Shown: one piece after another, positions 1-5,442 of the stretch
Layout: every line of letters starts with the position of its first letter
How positions within the stretch are numbered: position 1 is the first letter of the stretch
From: an uncultured Clostridia bacterium
GTDB taxonomy: Bacteria > Bacillota > Clostridia > Oscillospirales > Ruminococcaceae
DNA length: 7,432 bases
Direction: 5' to 3'
NCBI GenBank assembly: GCA_937894185.1
Contig: CALCSA010000181.1
Coordinates: 1-7,432, forward strand
Program-made: the position numbers and the translations under genes
Notes under the pieces: model-generated
The model's database searches: none
Told to the model about the DNA's origin: nothing
Seen by the model: only the letters and a program-made list of their open reading frames with translations

Positions 1-192
1 AACTGCGACCCCGACGAGATTGACTATATCATCCCCGGCAACGACGACGCCATCCGCGCAGTCAAGCTGATCAGCCAGATCATGGCCAACGCCCTGATCG
101 AAGGCCAGCAGGGCCGGGATGCCGCCGCCGCGTCCGAGCAGGAGGATGCGGCTGTGGCCGAGGAAGAAGCCGAGGCCGCCCGGCAGCACTAA
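1..192 (+). CDS. rpsB: 30S ribosomal protein S2, C-terminal part
   Basis: The open frame enters from the left edge and ends at TAA 190-192, giving the last 63 residues. The start NCDPDEIDYIIPGNDDAIRA followed by VKLI is the conserved C-terminal part of ribosomal protein S2, where the family has CDPD-x-IDY-x-IPGNDDAIR. S2 sits on the back of the 30S subunit and is needed for S1 binding and mRNA recruitment. The final 25 residues are an Ala/Glu-rich acidic tail, which is variable in the family. The tsf gene follows 42 bases later on the same strand, the usual rpsB-tsf operon order, and this supports the call. The N-terminal part lies outside the window. Confidence 0.96.
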   Translation, partial: NCDPDEIDYIIPGNDDAIRAVKLISQIMANALIEGQQGRDAAAASEQEDAAVAEEEAEAARQH

Positions 193-234
193 AAATCTGC
201 ATACGACTACTTGAAATAAGGAGAGTGCATATCA

Positions 235-1137
235 ATGGCATTTACCGCTAAGGATGTTCAGAGCCTGCGGGAGAAGACCGGCGTGGGAATGATGGACTGC
301 AAAAAAGCCCTGACCGAGGCAAACGGCGACATGGAAAAAGCTGTTGAGCTGCTGCGGGAAAAAGGACTTGCCGCTGCCGCTAAAAAAGCCGGCCGCATTG
401 CCGCCGAAGGCGTCGTCTACTCCGCGGTGGAAGGCGACGTAGGCGCAGTGGTGGAGGTTAACTCCGAGACCGACTTTGTAGCCAAAAACGAAGATTTTGT
501 GAATTTTGTCGAGGCGGTGGCCAACACTGTGATTGCGGAGAATCCTGCCGATATGGATGCTCTGATGAACGCAAAGCTGGCCGGCTCCGGCGAGACGGTG
601 CAGGCAGCCCTGCAGGATAAGATTCTGGTCATCGGCGAGAACCTGAAGATTCGCCGCTTTGAACGGTTCGAAGGCGTCTGCGCCAGCTATGTCCACGGCG
701 GCGGCCGCATCGGCGTTCTGGTTCAGTTTGAAACCGATCTGGGCGAAAAAGCCGAGTTCGAAGCTTTTGGCAAGGACATTGCTATGCAGATTGCGGCCGT
801 TGGCCCCCGGTATGTCGGCCGGGAAGACGTCCCCGCCGAAGAGGTGGACAAAGAGAAGGAAATTCTCACCATTCAGGCCATGAACGAGGGCAAACCTCAG
901 AACATCGCCGAAAAGATGGTGGCTGGCCGGATCAGCAAGTTCTACAAAGAAATTTGCCTTGTGGACCAGCCCTTTGTCAAGAATGGTGACCAGAGCGTCG
1001 CCGAGTACACCGAAGCGACCGCCAAAGAGTTGGGCGGCAGCATCAAAATCCTGCGCTTTGCCCGCTTTGAAAAGGGTGAGGGCCTGGAAAAAAGAGAAGA
1101 CAACTTCGCCGATGAAGTTGCCAGCATGATGAAATAA
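235..1137 (+). CDS. tsf: Translation elongation factor Ts
   Basis: Encodes 300 residues, a normal length for bacterial EF-Ts, the cytosolic nucleotide exchange factor that releases GDP from EF-Tu. The N-terminal UBA-like domain carries the family signature LREKTGVGMMDCKKAL (residues 11-26). The EF-Tu-contacting core motif TDFVAKNE is at residues 79-86. The C-terminal dimerisation part holds VDQPFVK (243-249). The ATG at 235 is set by AAGGAGAG at 218-225, and the protein begins MAFTAKDV as in relatives. It is the second gene of an operon with rpsB. In many Firmicutes pyrH and frr come next, but here a terminator closes the unit. Nothing about the protein looks abnormal. Confidence 0.98.
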   Translation: MAFTAKDVQSLREKTGVGMMDCKKALTEANGDMEKAVELLREKGLAAAAKKAGRIAAEGVVYSAVEGDVGAVVEVNSETDFVAKNEDFVNFVEAVANTVIAENPADMDALMNAKLAGSGETVQAALQDKILVIGENLKIRRFERFEGVCASYVHGGGRIGVLVQFETDLGEKAEFEAFGKDIAMQIAAVGPRYVGREDVPAEEVDKEKEILTIQAMNEGKPQNIAEKMVAGRISKFYKEICLVDQPFVKNGDQSVAEYTEATAKELGGSIKILRFARFEKGEGLEKREDNFADEVASMMK

Positions 1138-1163
1138 GTTTGGCAGCCACTGCAGACTTCCTG

Positions 1164-1196
1164 AAAATCCCCTGTTCTCTGGAACAGGGGATTTTT
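1164..1196 (+). terminator. Intrinsic terminator of the rpsB-tsf operon
   Basis: Perfect 14-bp inverted repeat: AAAATCCCCTGTTC (1164-1177) pairs with 1182-1195 around the 4-base loop TCTG, ending in a run of five T (1192-1196). It begins 26 bases after the tsf stop codon. The A-rich left arm faces the T run, so it could also stop transcription from the other strand. Confidence 0.93.
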
Positions 1197-1199
1197 GCA

Positions 1200-1400
1200 A
1201 CACTTGTTGTTACAAGACATGCAGATTGAGTAGTAGGAATCGCCAGCCCTGTCAGGCTGTAAAGGGCCGTAAGGCGGAACGCAAGGGAAAACTTAGCCAA
1301 GGCAAAAACTTGTCAACCCCAAAATGTAAAAATACCCACCAAAAAACAAAATGAAAAGTTATAGCACTTTACTAAAATCCATCTTCAAAATAAGTAGAAA
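1200..1400. other. Intergenic stretch with small inverted repeats, then AT-rich DNA
   Basis: No convincing gene is seen between the tsf terminator and the Spo0A-like gene. The first part (about 1200-1310) is GC-mixed and contains two small hairpins: CTTGT/ACAAG (1203-1207 with 1212-1216) and CAGCC/GGCTG (1244-1248 with 1255-1259). A - strand frame is open through this part (it would read MAKFSLAFRLTALYSL from 1300), but it has no convincing ribosome site and runs into the terminator, so it was not called. From about 1317 to 1400 the DNA is strongly A-rich on the + strand, a common feature upstream of regulated promoters. The first part could be a dispersed repeat or a small RNA; the window alone cannot decide. 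Confidence 0.4.
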
Positions 1401-1402
1401 AA

Positions 1403-1439
1403 TGCCGAATTCTGTCGAACAACGTCGCAATCAATCGAT
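1403..1439 (+). promoter_or_regulatory. Phased array of Spo0A (0A) box-like sites
   Basis: Four motifs start at exact 10-bp steps: TGCCGAA (1403-1409), TGTCGAA (1413-1419), CGTCGCA (1423-1429) and AATCGAT (1433-1439). The first two match the known 0A-box consensus TGNCGAA completely. The third matches 5 of its 6 fixed positions counted loosely (C for T and C for A), and the fourth keeps only the central TCGA-like core. Tandem 0A boxes one helical turn apart are the known arrangement for cooperative Spo0A binding. The array lies about 50-70 bp upstream of a TATAAT box and directly ahead of a gene with a Spo0A DNA-binding domain, which suggests autoregulation or control by the main Spo0A. Binding itself is an inference. 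Confidence 0.62.
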
Positions 1440-1469
1440 AAGCGCGCATTCTGTCTGATTTCCGTCACA

Positions 1470-1475
1470 TATAAT
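1470..1475 (+). promoter_or_regulatory. Probable -10 box of the Spo0A-like gene
   Basis: A perfect TATAAT at 1470-1475. No good TTGACA partner lies 16-18 bp upstream; the best position (near 1448-1453, ATTCTG) is poor. A weak -35 with a good -10 fits a promoter that depends on an activator bound upstream, here perhaps at the 0A-box array. Transcription would start near 1482, so a GTG at 1476 could not serve as the start codon, which favours the start at 1506. Confidence 0.55.
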
Positions 1476-1493
1476 GTGATTAACGGTCGTATC

Positions 1494-1499
1494 AGGGGG
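1494..1499 (+). promoter_or_regulatory. Ribosome binding site that decides the start of the Spo0A-like gene
   Basis: AGGGGG at 1494-1499 is followed after six bases by GTG at 1506. The longer in-frame alternative, GTG at 1476, has no such site and overlaps the -10 box. From 1506 the protein begins directly with the first beta strand of a receiver fold (ALTSLVITDKQEL), as in Spo0A relatives. Confidence 0.7.
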
Positions 1500-1505
1500 A
1501 TTTTT

Positions 1506-2273
1506 GTGGCTTTGACATCATTGGTTATTACAGACAAGCAAGAACTTTTCCGGTATTATGAAAGCGCTTTTCATGCCGGGGATATCTATTCCAAACACTC
1601 ATTTTTTCATTTACAGGAAGTGACCCATAAGCTGGTTGCCACGCAACCGGATATTTTGTTGATAGAAACTCCTTTTGGCGACAAGGTTGTTCAACTGCTA
1701 AGCACTTTTTCCGAGATGCAGCTCAACCGCCGTCCAGCTATCTTTGTCTGCCTGGAAAACCGCACCCCCAGCTGGGAGCAGCTGATTCTGCGCAAGGGAG
1801 CAATGTACGTCTTCGACAGGACCATGAGCGAAAGGAATATTGTGGATTGCGTGATTCGCCTGTATTCCCTTTACTATTCTGTGGAGCGTGAGGAAAAATT
1901 GTTTCCCGAACTGGTGCGCCTGCTGCGGGTTTGCGGATTTTCTCCCCAGCACCGGGGCTATGCCTGCATTGTGGACAGTGTGCAAATGCTTTTAAACGAG
2001 GTGGAGTGTCATCAGTCTCTCACCAAAAAAGTGTATCCCCAAATTGCCAAAAAGCAGTCGACCACCTCCGTCCGGGTGGAAAAAAATATTCGAGATGCCA
2101 TCCGCCACGCATGGTCCAAAGGGGACCGGCAGGCGATACAAAAATATCTGGGTTTTGGCGATGACGAAAAACCGCCCAGCAATGGTAAGCTGATCTCCTC
2201 CATTTGCGAGCGGTTGCGGGAAACCTTGTACGAAAAGGAATATTCCACAGTGAGTACCATGAAGGATTATTAA
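1506..2273 (+). CDS. Divergent Spo0A homologue with a pseudo-receiver domain
   Basis: Encodes 255 residues from GTG 1506, close to the length of Spo0A (about 265). Residues about 137-240 are a Spo0A C-terminal DNA-binding domain: GFSPQHRGY, then LTKKVYPQIAKKQSTTSVRV and EKNIRDAIRHAWSKGD match the family's hallmark TKxxYPxIAKKxxTTxxRVERAIRHAIExAWSRG. Residues 1-125 align with a CheY-like receiver, but the phosphorylation centre is broken. At the acceptor position the sequence is PDILLIE (Glu54, where Spo0A has PDxLxLD). Only one of the paired N-terminal acidic residues remains (T9 D10), the conserved Lys of the KP motif is Asp104, and the switch Thr/Ser is Cys82. It is therefore probably not controlled by the phosphorelay; Glu54 may mimic the phosphorylated state or the fold may be a plain dimerisation module. 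It likely acts as a cytosolic transcription regulator of sporulation-type genes. The usual spoIVB neighbour is absent, which argues for a paralogue rather than the master Spo0A. Confidence 0.88.
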   Translation: MALTSLVITDKQELFRYYESAFHAGDIYSKHSFFHLQEVTHKLVATQPDILLIETPFGDKVVQLLSTFSEMQLNRRPAIFVCLENRTPSWEQLILRKGAMYVFDRTMSERNIVDCVIRLYSLYYSVEREEKLFPELVRLLRVCGFSPQHRGYACIVDSVQMLLNEVECHQSLTKKVYPQIAKKQSTTSVRVEKNIRDAIRHAWSKGDRQAIQKYLGFGDDEKPPSNGKLISSICERLRETLYEKEYSTVSTMKDY

Positions 2274-2353
2274 AACTGAACCAGACCCCAAGCAATGGGT
2301 GCCTGAAGTTCCCCCAATGCTCCTTGTCTTTTCCTCAAAAAAGGAGTAAGATA

Positions 2354-2800
2354 ATGGAAAGAGCAAGGGGGATGCTTATGCGTTGGCAGGTTTGGAAACA
2401 GAGAGTGACGACCGCGCTATACAGACTATTTCAGGGGCGCTACGGCGGAGATCAACTCACCGTGGTTTTATTAATAGCGTCCATGCTCTGTTTTTTGGCG
2501 GCCCGGTTTACCCGCCTGCCCTGGCTGATGCTTCTATATTACGTCGGGATGTTCTGGGGAATCTGGCGGATGTTTTCCCGCAATTTCGCGGCCCGCAGCC
2601 GGGAGAATCAGCGAATGCTTTCTCTGGTCCACAAGGGAAGGGCGCAGGGTAGAATGCTGCGCAACCGCTTCCGGGACCGGAAGGATTTCCGTTACCTGAA
2701 ATGCCCCGCCTGTGGCCAGCATCTTCGGGTTCCAAAAGGCAAGGGAAAGATTGAAGTCACCTGCCGCAGCTGCCGCGCTGCCTTTATCCGCAAGGTGTAA
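2354..2800 (+). CDS. Small membrane protein with C-terminal zinc ribbon
   Basis: Encodes 148 residues from ATG 2354, preceded by AAGGAG (2341-2346) with good spacing. A second start at ATG 2378 behind AAGGGGG is possible and would drop 8 residues; longer in-frame starts overlap the upstream gene and lack such sites. Residues 1-30 are basic. Two hydrophobic helices are visible at about 34-51 and 56-72, with a short turn between them, then a basic linker (75-115). The C-terminus has a four-cysteine zinc ribbon, CPACGQHLRVPKGKGK (117-132) and CRSC (137-140), a type I recall in conserved hypothetical membrane proteins of Clostridia (CPxCxQxLRVPxGKGKI). It would sit in the membrane with the ribbon inside, judged by charge. 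It starts 80 bases after the Spo0A-like gene with no convincing terminator between, so co-transcription is likely. Its biochemical function is unknown. Confidence 0.82.
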   Translation: MERARGMLMRWQVWKQRVTTALYRLFQGRYGGDQLTVVLLIASMLCFLAARFTRLPWLMLLYYVGMFWGIWRMFSRNFAARSRENQRMLSLVHKGRAQGRMLRNRFRDRKDFRYLKCPACGQHLRVPKGKGKIEVTCRSCRAAFIRKV

Positions 2801-2855
2801 GGCGGTCGCGGGCTTCGGCGGCAGAGCACAGGGATGCTACCACGGCTTTATGAAG

Positions 2856-2895
2856 AAAGGCTCCTGCTACAGTTTGCGCTGCGGCAGGAGCCTTT
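2856..2895. terminator. Hairpin terminator between convergent genes
   Basis: A 12-bp perfect inverted repeat, AAAGGCTCCTGC (2856-2867) with 2884-2895, around a 16-base loop. It lies between the end of the zinc-ribbon gene (+) and the end of the ZIP gene (-). The T tract is short on either strand (TTTGTGT on +, TTTCTTC on -), so it is a moderate terminator that probably serves both genes. Confidence 0.75.
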
Positions 2896-2933
2896 GTGTA
2901 CCATCTGCAATCGTATGTTGTTCGGGGGGCTGC

Positions 2934-3740
2934 TTAGCCAAGTGCCACATCCAGCATCATCATCACGGCAAAGCCTGCCATGGTACCCAGGGCCGAAAGG
3001 TCGGAGCCGTCCCCCACCTGAGCCTCGGGAATCAGCTCCTCCACCACTACAAAGATCATAGCTCCGGCGGCAAAGGAAAGAGCATAGGGCAAAATGGGGG
3101 TGATAACGGTGACCAACCAAGCACCCACAATGGCGGAGATCGGCTCCACCACGGCGGAAAGTTGCCCGTAGTAGAAGCTTTTTGCCCGGGAAACCCCCGC
3201 CCCACGCATGGGGATAGAGACCGCAGCGCCTTCGGGGAAGTTTTGAATGCCGATACCCAAGGCCAGAACCATGGCGGAAAACAGCACGGATTTGTTTCCG
3301 TTGATGGCTCCAAAAGCCACGCCGATTGCCAATCCTTCGGGAATGTTGTGGAGGGTAATGGCCAGCACCAGCAGAAGGGTACGGGTATGCCCGGCAGAAG
3401 CGCCGCCCTCGGATTTTTCGTCGGGGAAGCCCAGATGCAGGTGGGGAACCACCTTATCCAGCCCCCACAAAAAGAGGCCGCCTAACAGAAAACCCACCAG
3501 CGCCGGCACAAAGGAAAAAAAGCCCATACCCTCCGAAAGCTCGATGGCAGGGGCCAACAGAGACCAAAAGCTGGCGGCAATCATCACGCCGGCGGCAAAT
3601 CCAAGCATCAGGTTGGTCGCCCGTTTGTCCAAGGCCTTAAAGAAGAATACCAGCGACGCACCGGCTGCAGTCATGCCCCAGGTAAACAGTCCGGCCAGTC
3701 CGGCCAGAGCCACCGGGTGCAGATTAAGTAAAGTTTGCAT
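2934..3740 (-). CDS. ZIP-family divalent metal transporter (ZupT/GufA-like)
   Basis: Encodes 268 residues with about eight hydrophobic helices, typical of bacterial ZIP carriers that bring zinc, and in some members iron or manganese, into the cell across the cytoplasmic membrane. The metal-binding motifs are clear: HNIPEG at residues 131-136 (helix 4), QNFPEG at 166-171 (helix 5), a conserved EP at 199-200 and VVEELIPE at 232-239. A loop with a few His and acidic residues (HLHLGFPDEKSEGG, about 100-113) lies between helices 3 and 4, where ZIPs carry a His-rich loop. The ATG at 3740 has GAAAGGG about 10 bases upstream. Substrate preference cannot be read from the sequence. No metal-responsive operator was recognised upstream. 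It converges with the zinc-ribbon gene and appears monocistronic. Confidence 0.93.
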   Translation of the reverse strand: MQTLLNLHPVALAGLAGLFTWGMTAAGASLVFFFKALDKRATNLMLGFAAGVMIAASFWSLLAPAIELSEGMGFFSFVPALVGFLLGGLFLWGLDKVVPHLHLGFPDEKSEGGASAGHTRTLLLVLAITLHNIPEGLAIGVAFGAINGNKSVLFSAMVLALGIGIQNFPEGAAVSIPMRGAGVSRAKSFYYGQLSAVVEPISAIVGAWLVTVITPILPYALSFAAGAMIFVVVEELIPEAQVGDGSDLSALGTMAGFAVMMMLDVALG

Positions 3741-3962
3741 CCCATCACAACCCTTTCTGGGAGATTTTACAATATCATATCACAAACCCCTTTATTTTAC
3801 CACCTGAAATGCAACGGGAGCAGCAAAGCATCCCACAAAGCGGCAGCCCCGGAAACGAGGCTTCCGCTTTGTGGAATCATGAAAAGGAAGAATGAGGTTG
3901 TTCCCGGCATCCACGCCGGACTGAGACTGGCAGCCAATTACTGCAATGCCTTAGATTAGAAC
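3741..3962. other. Intergenic region between collagen-like and ZIP genes
   Basis: This 222-base gap has no supported gene. The part next to the ZIP gene (3741-3800) is AT-rich and must hold the ZIP promoter; TATGAT-like -10 candidates can be read on the - strand, but none has a convincing -35 partner. The middle holds a long hairpin (3830-3877). A small inverted repeat CCGGC/GCCGG (3904-3908 with 3915-3919) lies nearer the collagen gene. A + strand frame of 26 codons (3879-3959, MKRKNEVVPGIHAGL) has no clear ribosome site and was not called. Confidence 0.5.
3830..3877 (-). ncRNA. Long hairpin, probably the 3' end of the collagen transcript or a structured leader
   Basis: CCACAAAGCGG (3833-3843) pairs with 3864-3874, and AGCCxCG (3845-3851) with 3856-3862, around a 4-base loop (3852-3855). 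Read as + strand RNA there are C-A mismatches at 3832/3875 and 3849/3858. Read as - strand RNA the same positions become G-U pairs, giving a nearly continuous 21-bp helix with one A-G mismatch. This favours a - strand transcript. It lies about 85 bases past the collagen stop and 90 bases before the ZIP start. There is no good T run after it, so it may be a weak terminator, an mRNA-stabilising end, or part of the ZIP leader. Confidence 0.5.
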
Positions 3963-4883
3963 TTAACCCAGGCGAATAAGCATAAGGGATGCGCCCAAGC
4001 TGCCCCCCAGCAGGGTGGCGGCACCGAGCAGCAGAGGAGCATACATCTGCAGTTGTACGGTAGCGCCTAACGGCAGAAAGCTCTCAATCTCATTATTAAA
4101 AGAAGAAAGGGAAAGAGCGGGAGGAATGGTACCTTGGGGGATGTTGGAACTACTAATGACCAGGCGTGTTCCCAATAAAACGGCAGCTGTGGTGTTCACG
4201 TGATAGGATATGCGGTAAAATCCCGGCGTATTGACAGTAAACGTACTATTGGAGCTGTCAATGGTAATACCCGGAGAGAGCAGCTGAACGCTGGGGAAGG
4301 AGAGGGGAGTTCCCGCCACCAATACAGAGATAATGCCGCCTGCGGTGTTGGCAGCAAACGCGGAAGTGATGGTAGGGGGCGGATAGGGCGCAGCGATACC
4401 GGTGGGACCTGTAGCTCCCGTCAATCCGGCATCACCGGTTGCGCCTAAAACTCCAGTGGTACCCGGCGGGCCTACTGGTCCGGGCAAGCCTGTGGGTCCG
4501 GTGGGGCCTTGAACCCCCATGGGTCCTAGGGGCCCGGCGGGACCCGTATCGGAGCCTTGGGGGCCGGTGGGTCCGATCGGCCCTGTGGGACCGGGGAAAA
4601 CCGGGGTGGACAGCGCATCGGAAAGCTTTCCATTTAAAAGAATTTGATTTTCCAGAATAGTGGACAGCATATTGTTGGCGCTCTCGTTAATATCCAAAAC
4701 ATTTTCAATTGTGGAACCGCCGGGAGCACCGTCAAGGGTGCCCAGAGCATACTGTATTTTTTCGCCTTCCACATTGATGATATGACTGAGGGCCAGCTCC
4801 TCGGCAGCAATGGAGGAGATAATCTGATTGATGACATCCTGTCTGGTCAGATCAGAAGTTTCAGGAAATTGAGGTAAAGACAT
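3963..4883 (-). CDS. BclA-like collagen-repeat protein, probably spore surface
   Basis: Encodes 306 residues. Residues 1-95 form a non-collagen head (DLTRQDVINQIISSIAAEEL, then LSHIINVEGEKIQYALGTL), a helical block that I recall at the N-terminus of collagen-like proteins of spore-forming Clostridia. Residues about 98-162 are Gly-X-Y repeats rich in GPTG and GATG, with one interruption (GSDTG at 110-114). Residues 172-306 are a beta-rich globular domain resembling the BclA C-terminal jelly roll (FTVNTPGFYRISYHVNTT, later LSLSSFNNEIESFLPLGATV). There is no signal peptide, as expected for a protein assembled onto the spore from the mother cell. The ATG at 4883 has a GGAGG site at 4891-4895 that overlaps the stop codon of the upstream collagen copy, so translation may be coupled. 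It would form trimeric surface filaments. With the upstream copy broken by a recombinase, its original promoter may be lost. Confidence 0.87.
   Translation of the reverse strand: MSLPQFPETSDLTRQDVINQIISSIAAEELALSHIINVEGEKIQYALGTLDGAPGGSTIENVLDINESANNMLSTILENQILLNGKLSDALSTPVFPGPTGPIGPTGPQGSDTGPAGPLGPMGVQGPTGPTGLPGPVGPPGTTGVLGATGDAGLTGATGPTGIAAPYPPPTITSAFAANTAGGIISVLVAGTPLSFPSVQLLSPGITIDSSNSTFTVNTPGFYRISYHVNTTAAVLLGTRLVISSSNIPQGTIPPALSLSSFNNEIESFLPLGATVQLQMYAPLLLGAATLLGGSLGASLMLIRLG
4398..4592 (-). repeat. Collagen Gly-X-Y coding repeat, intact gene
   Basis: About 21 Gly-X-Y triplets, mostly GPTG, GPIG, GATG and similar, encoded by imperfect 9-bp units. Such tracts vary in length between strains by slippage or recombination. 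Confidence 0.9.
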
Positions 4884-4896
4884 ATTTCCCCCTCCC

Positions 4897-5442
4897 TTAG
4901 CTCAGGCGCTGAATCATCAGCGTAGCACCGGCTCCGGTTACAAGTGTTAAGTTAACGGATGCTCCCACCAATTGGAGCTCTACAGTACTGCTGGCCCCAA
5001 GATTAATCAGAATTTCGTTAGTATAGTTGGAAAGGGATAAGAGCGGGGCTACCGTAGATGCCACGTTTGGTGAGCCGTTAATGACAAGACGGGTGGTTAA
5101 AAAAAGGGCAAGGGTGGTGTTGACGACGTAGGAAATACGGTATAGCCCAGCCGATGATACGGTAAAGGTTGTGTTTCCGCTATTGACCGTGATACCGGCA
5201 GGTAAAATTTGTCCCGAGGGCAGGGCGACGGGAGTACCGGTCAGAGATGCGGTTAAAGTTCCCCCCGACGCATAGGCAAAGGCGGAGGTTTCGGTGGTGT
5301 TGCTGCCGGTGGCTCCAACAGGGCCAATGGAGCCGGTGGGGCCGGTGGGACCCGTTGCTCCCACAGCTCCGGCGGGGCCGGGGTCACCAGTGGGGCCTTG
5401 GGGTCCCGCGGGGCCGATTGGGCCGGTAGGACCGGTAGCTGC
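4897..5442 (-). pseudogene. 5'-truncated BclA-like collagen gene
   Basis: The frame ending at TAA 4897-4899 encodes Gly-X-Y repeats (ATGPTGPIGPAGPQGPTG onward) and then a complete C-terminal globular domain (SAFAYASGG to MIQRLS) that is clearly paralogous to that of the next gene (for example FTVSSAGLYRISYVVNTT against FTVNTPGFYRISYHVNTT). Upstream, the frame stays open only to a stop at 5512-5514 and contains no ATG, no TTG and no ribosome site. The first possible start is a GTG at 5364 inside the repeats, with no ribosome site. The helical head domain and promoter that its neighbour keeps are missing, replaced by the 3' end of a recombinase gene. It is therefore a decapitated gene, unless its 5' half can be rejoined by recombination. 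If translated from 5364 it would give 155 residues. Confidence 0.82.

Noticed and set aside
232..1203. Long - strand open frame (323 codons) opposite tsf
   Set aside because: Antisense shadow of a highly conserved gene; no motif and no ribosome site.
1393..1411. SigH-type promoter suggested by GAATT at 1407-1411 ahead of the Spo0A-like gene
   Set aside because: No AGGA-type -35 lies at the required distance, and GAAT is part of the first 0A-like box.
1476..1505. Longer start (GTG 1476) for the Spo0A-like protein
   Set aside because: It overlaps the TATAAT box and would lie upstream of the likely transcription start; it has no ribosome site, whereas GTG 1506 has AGGGGG.
2289..2330. Possible terminator between the Spo0A-like and zinc-ribbon genes
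   Set aside because: An imperfect 8-bp pairing (GCAATGGG with CCCAATGC) is present, but it has a mismatch and no clean T run after it, so it is too weak to call.
3879..3959. Small + strand open frame of 26 codons
   Set aside because: No clear ribosome site, no conserved motif, and it lies downstream of a - strand gene in an apparent 3' region.
4398..4592. Short regular repeats that might suggest a CRISPR array
   Set aside because: The 9-bp periodicity is in frame and encodes Gly-X-Y triplets; there are no unique spacers or constant 25-37-bp repeats.
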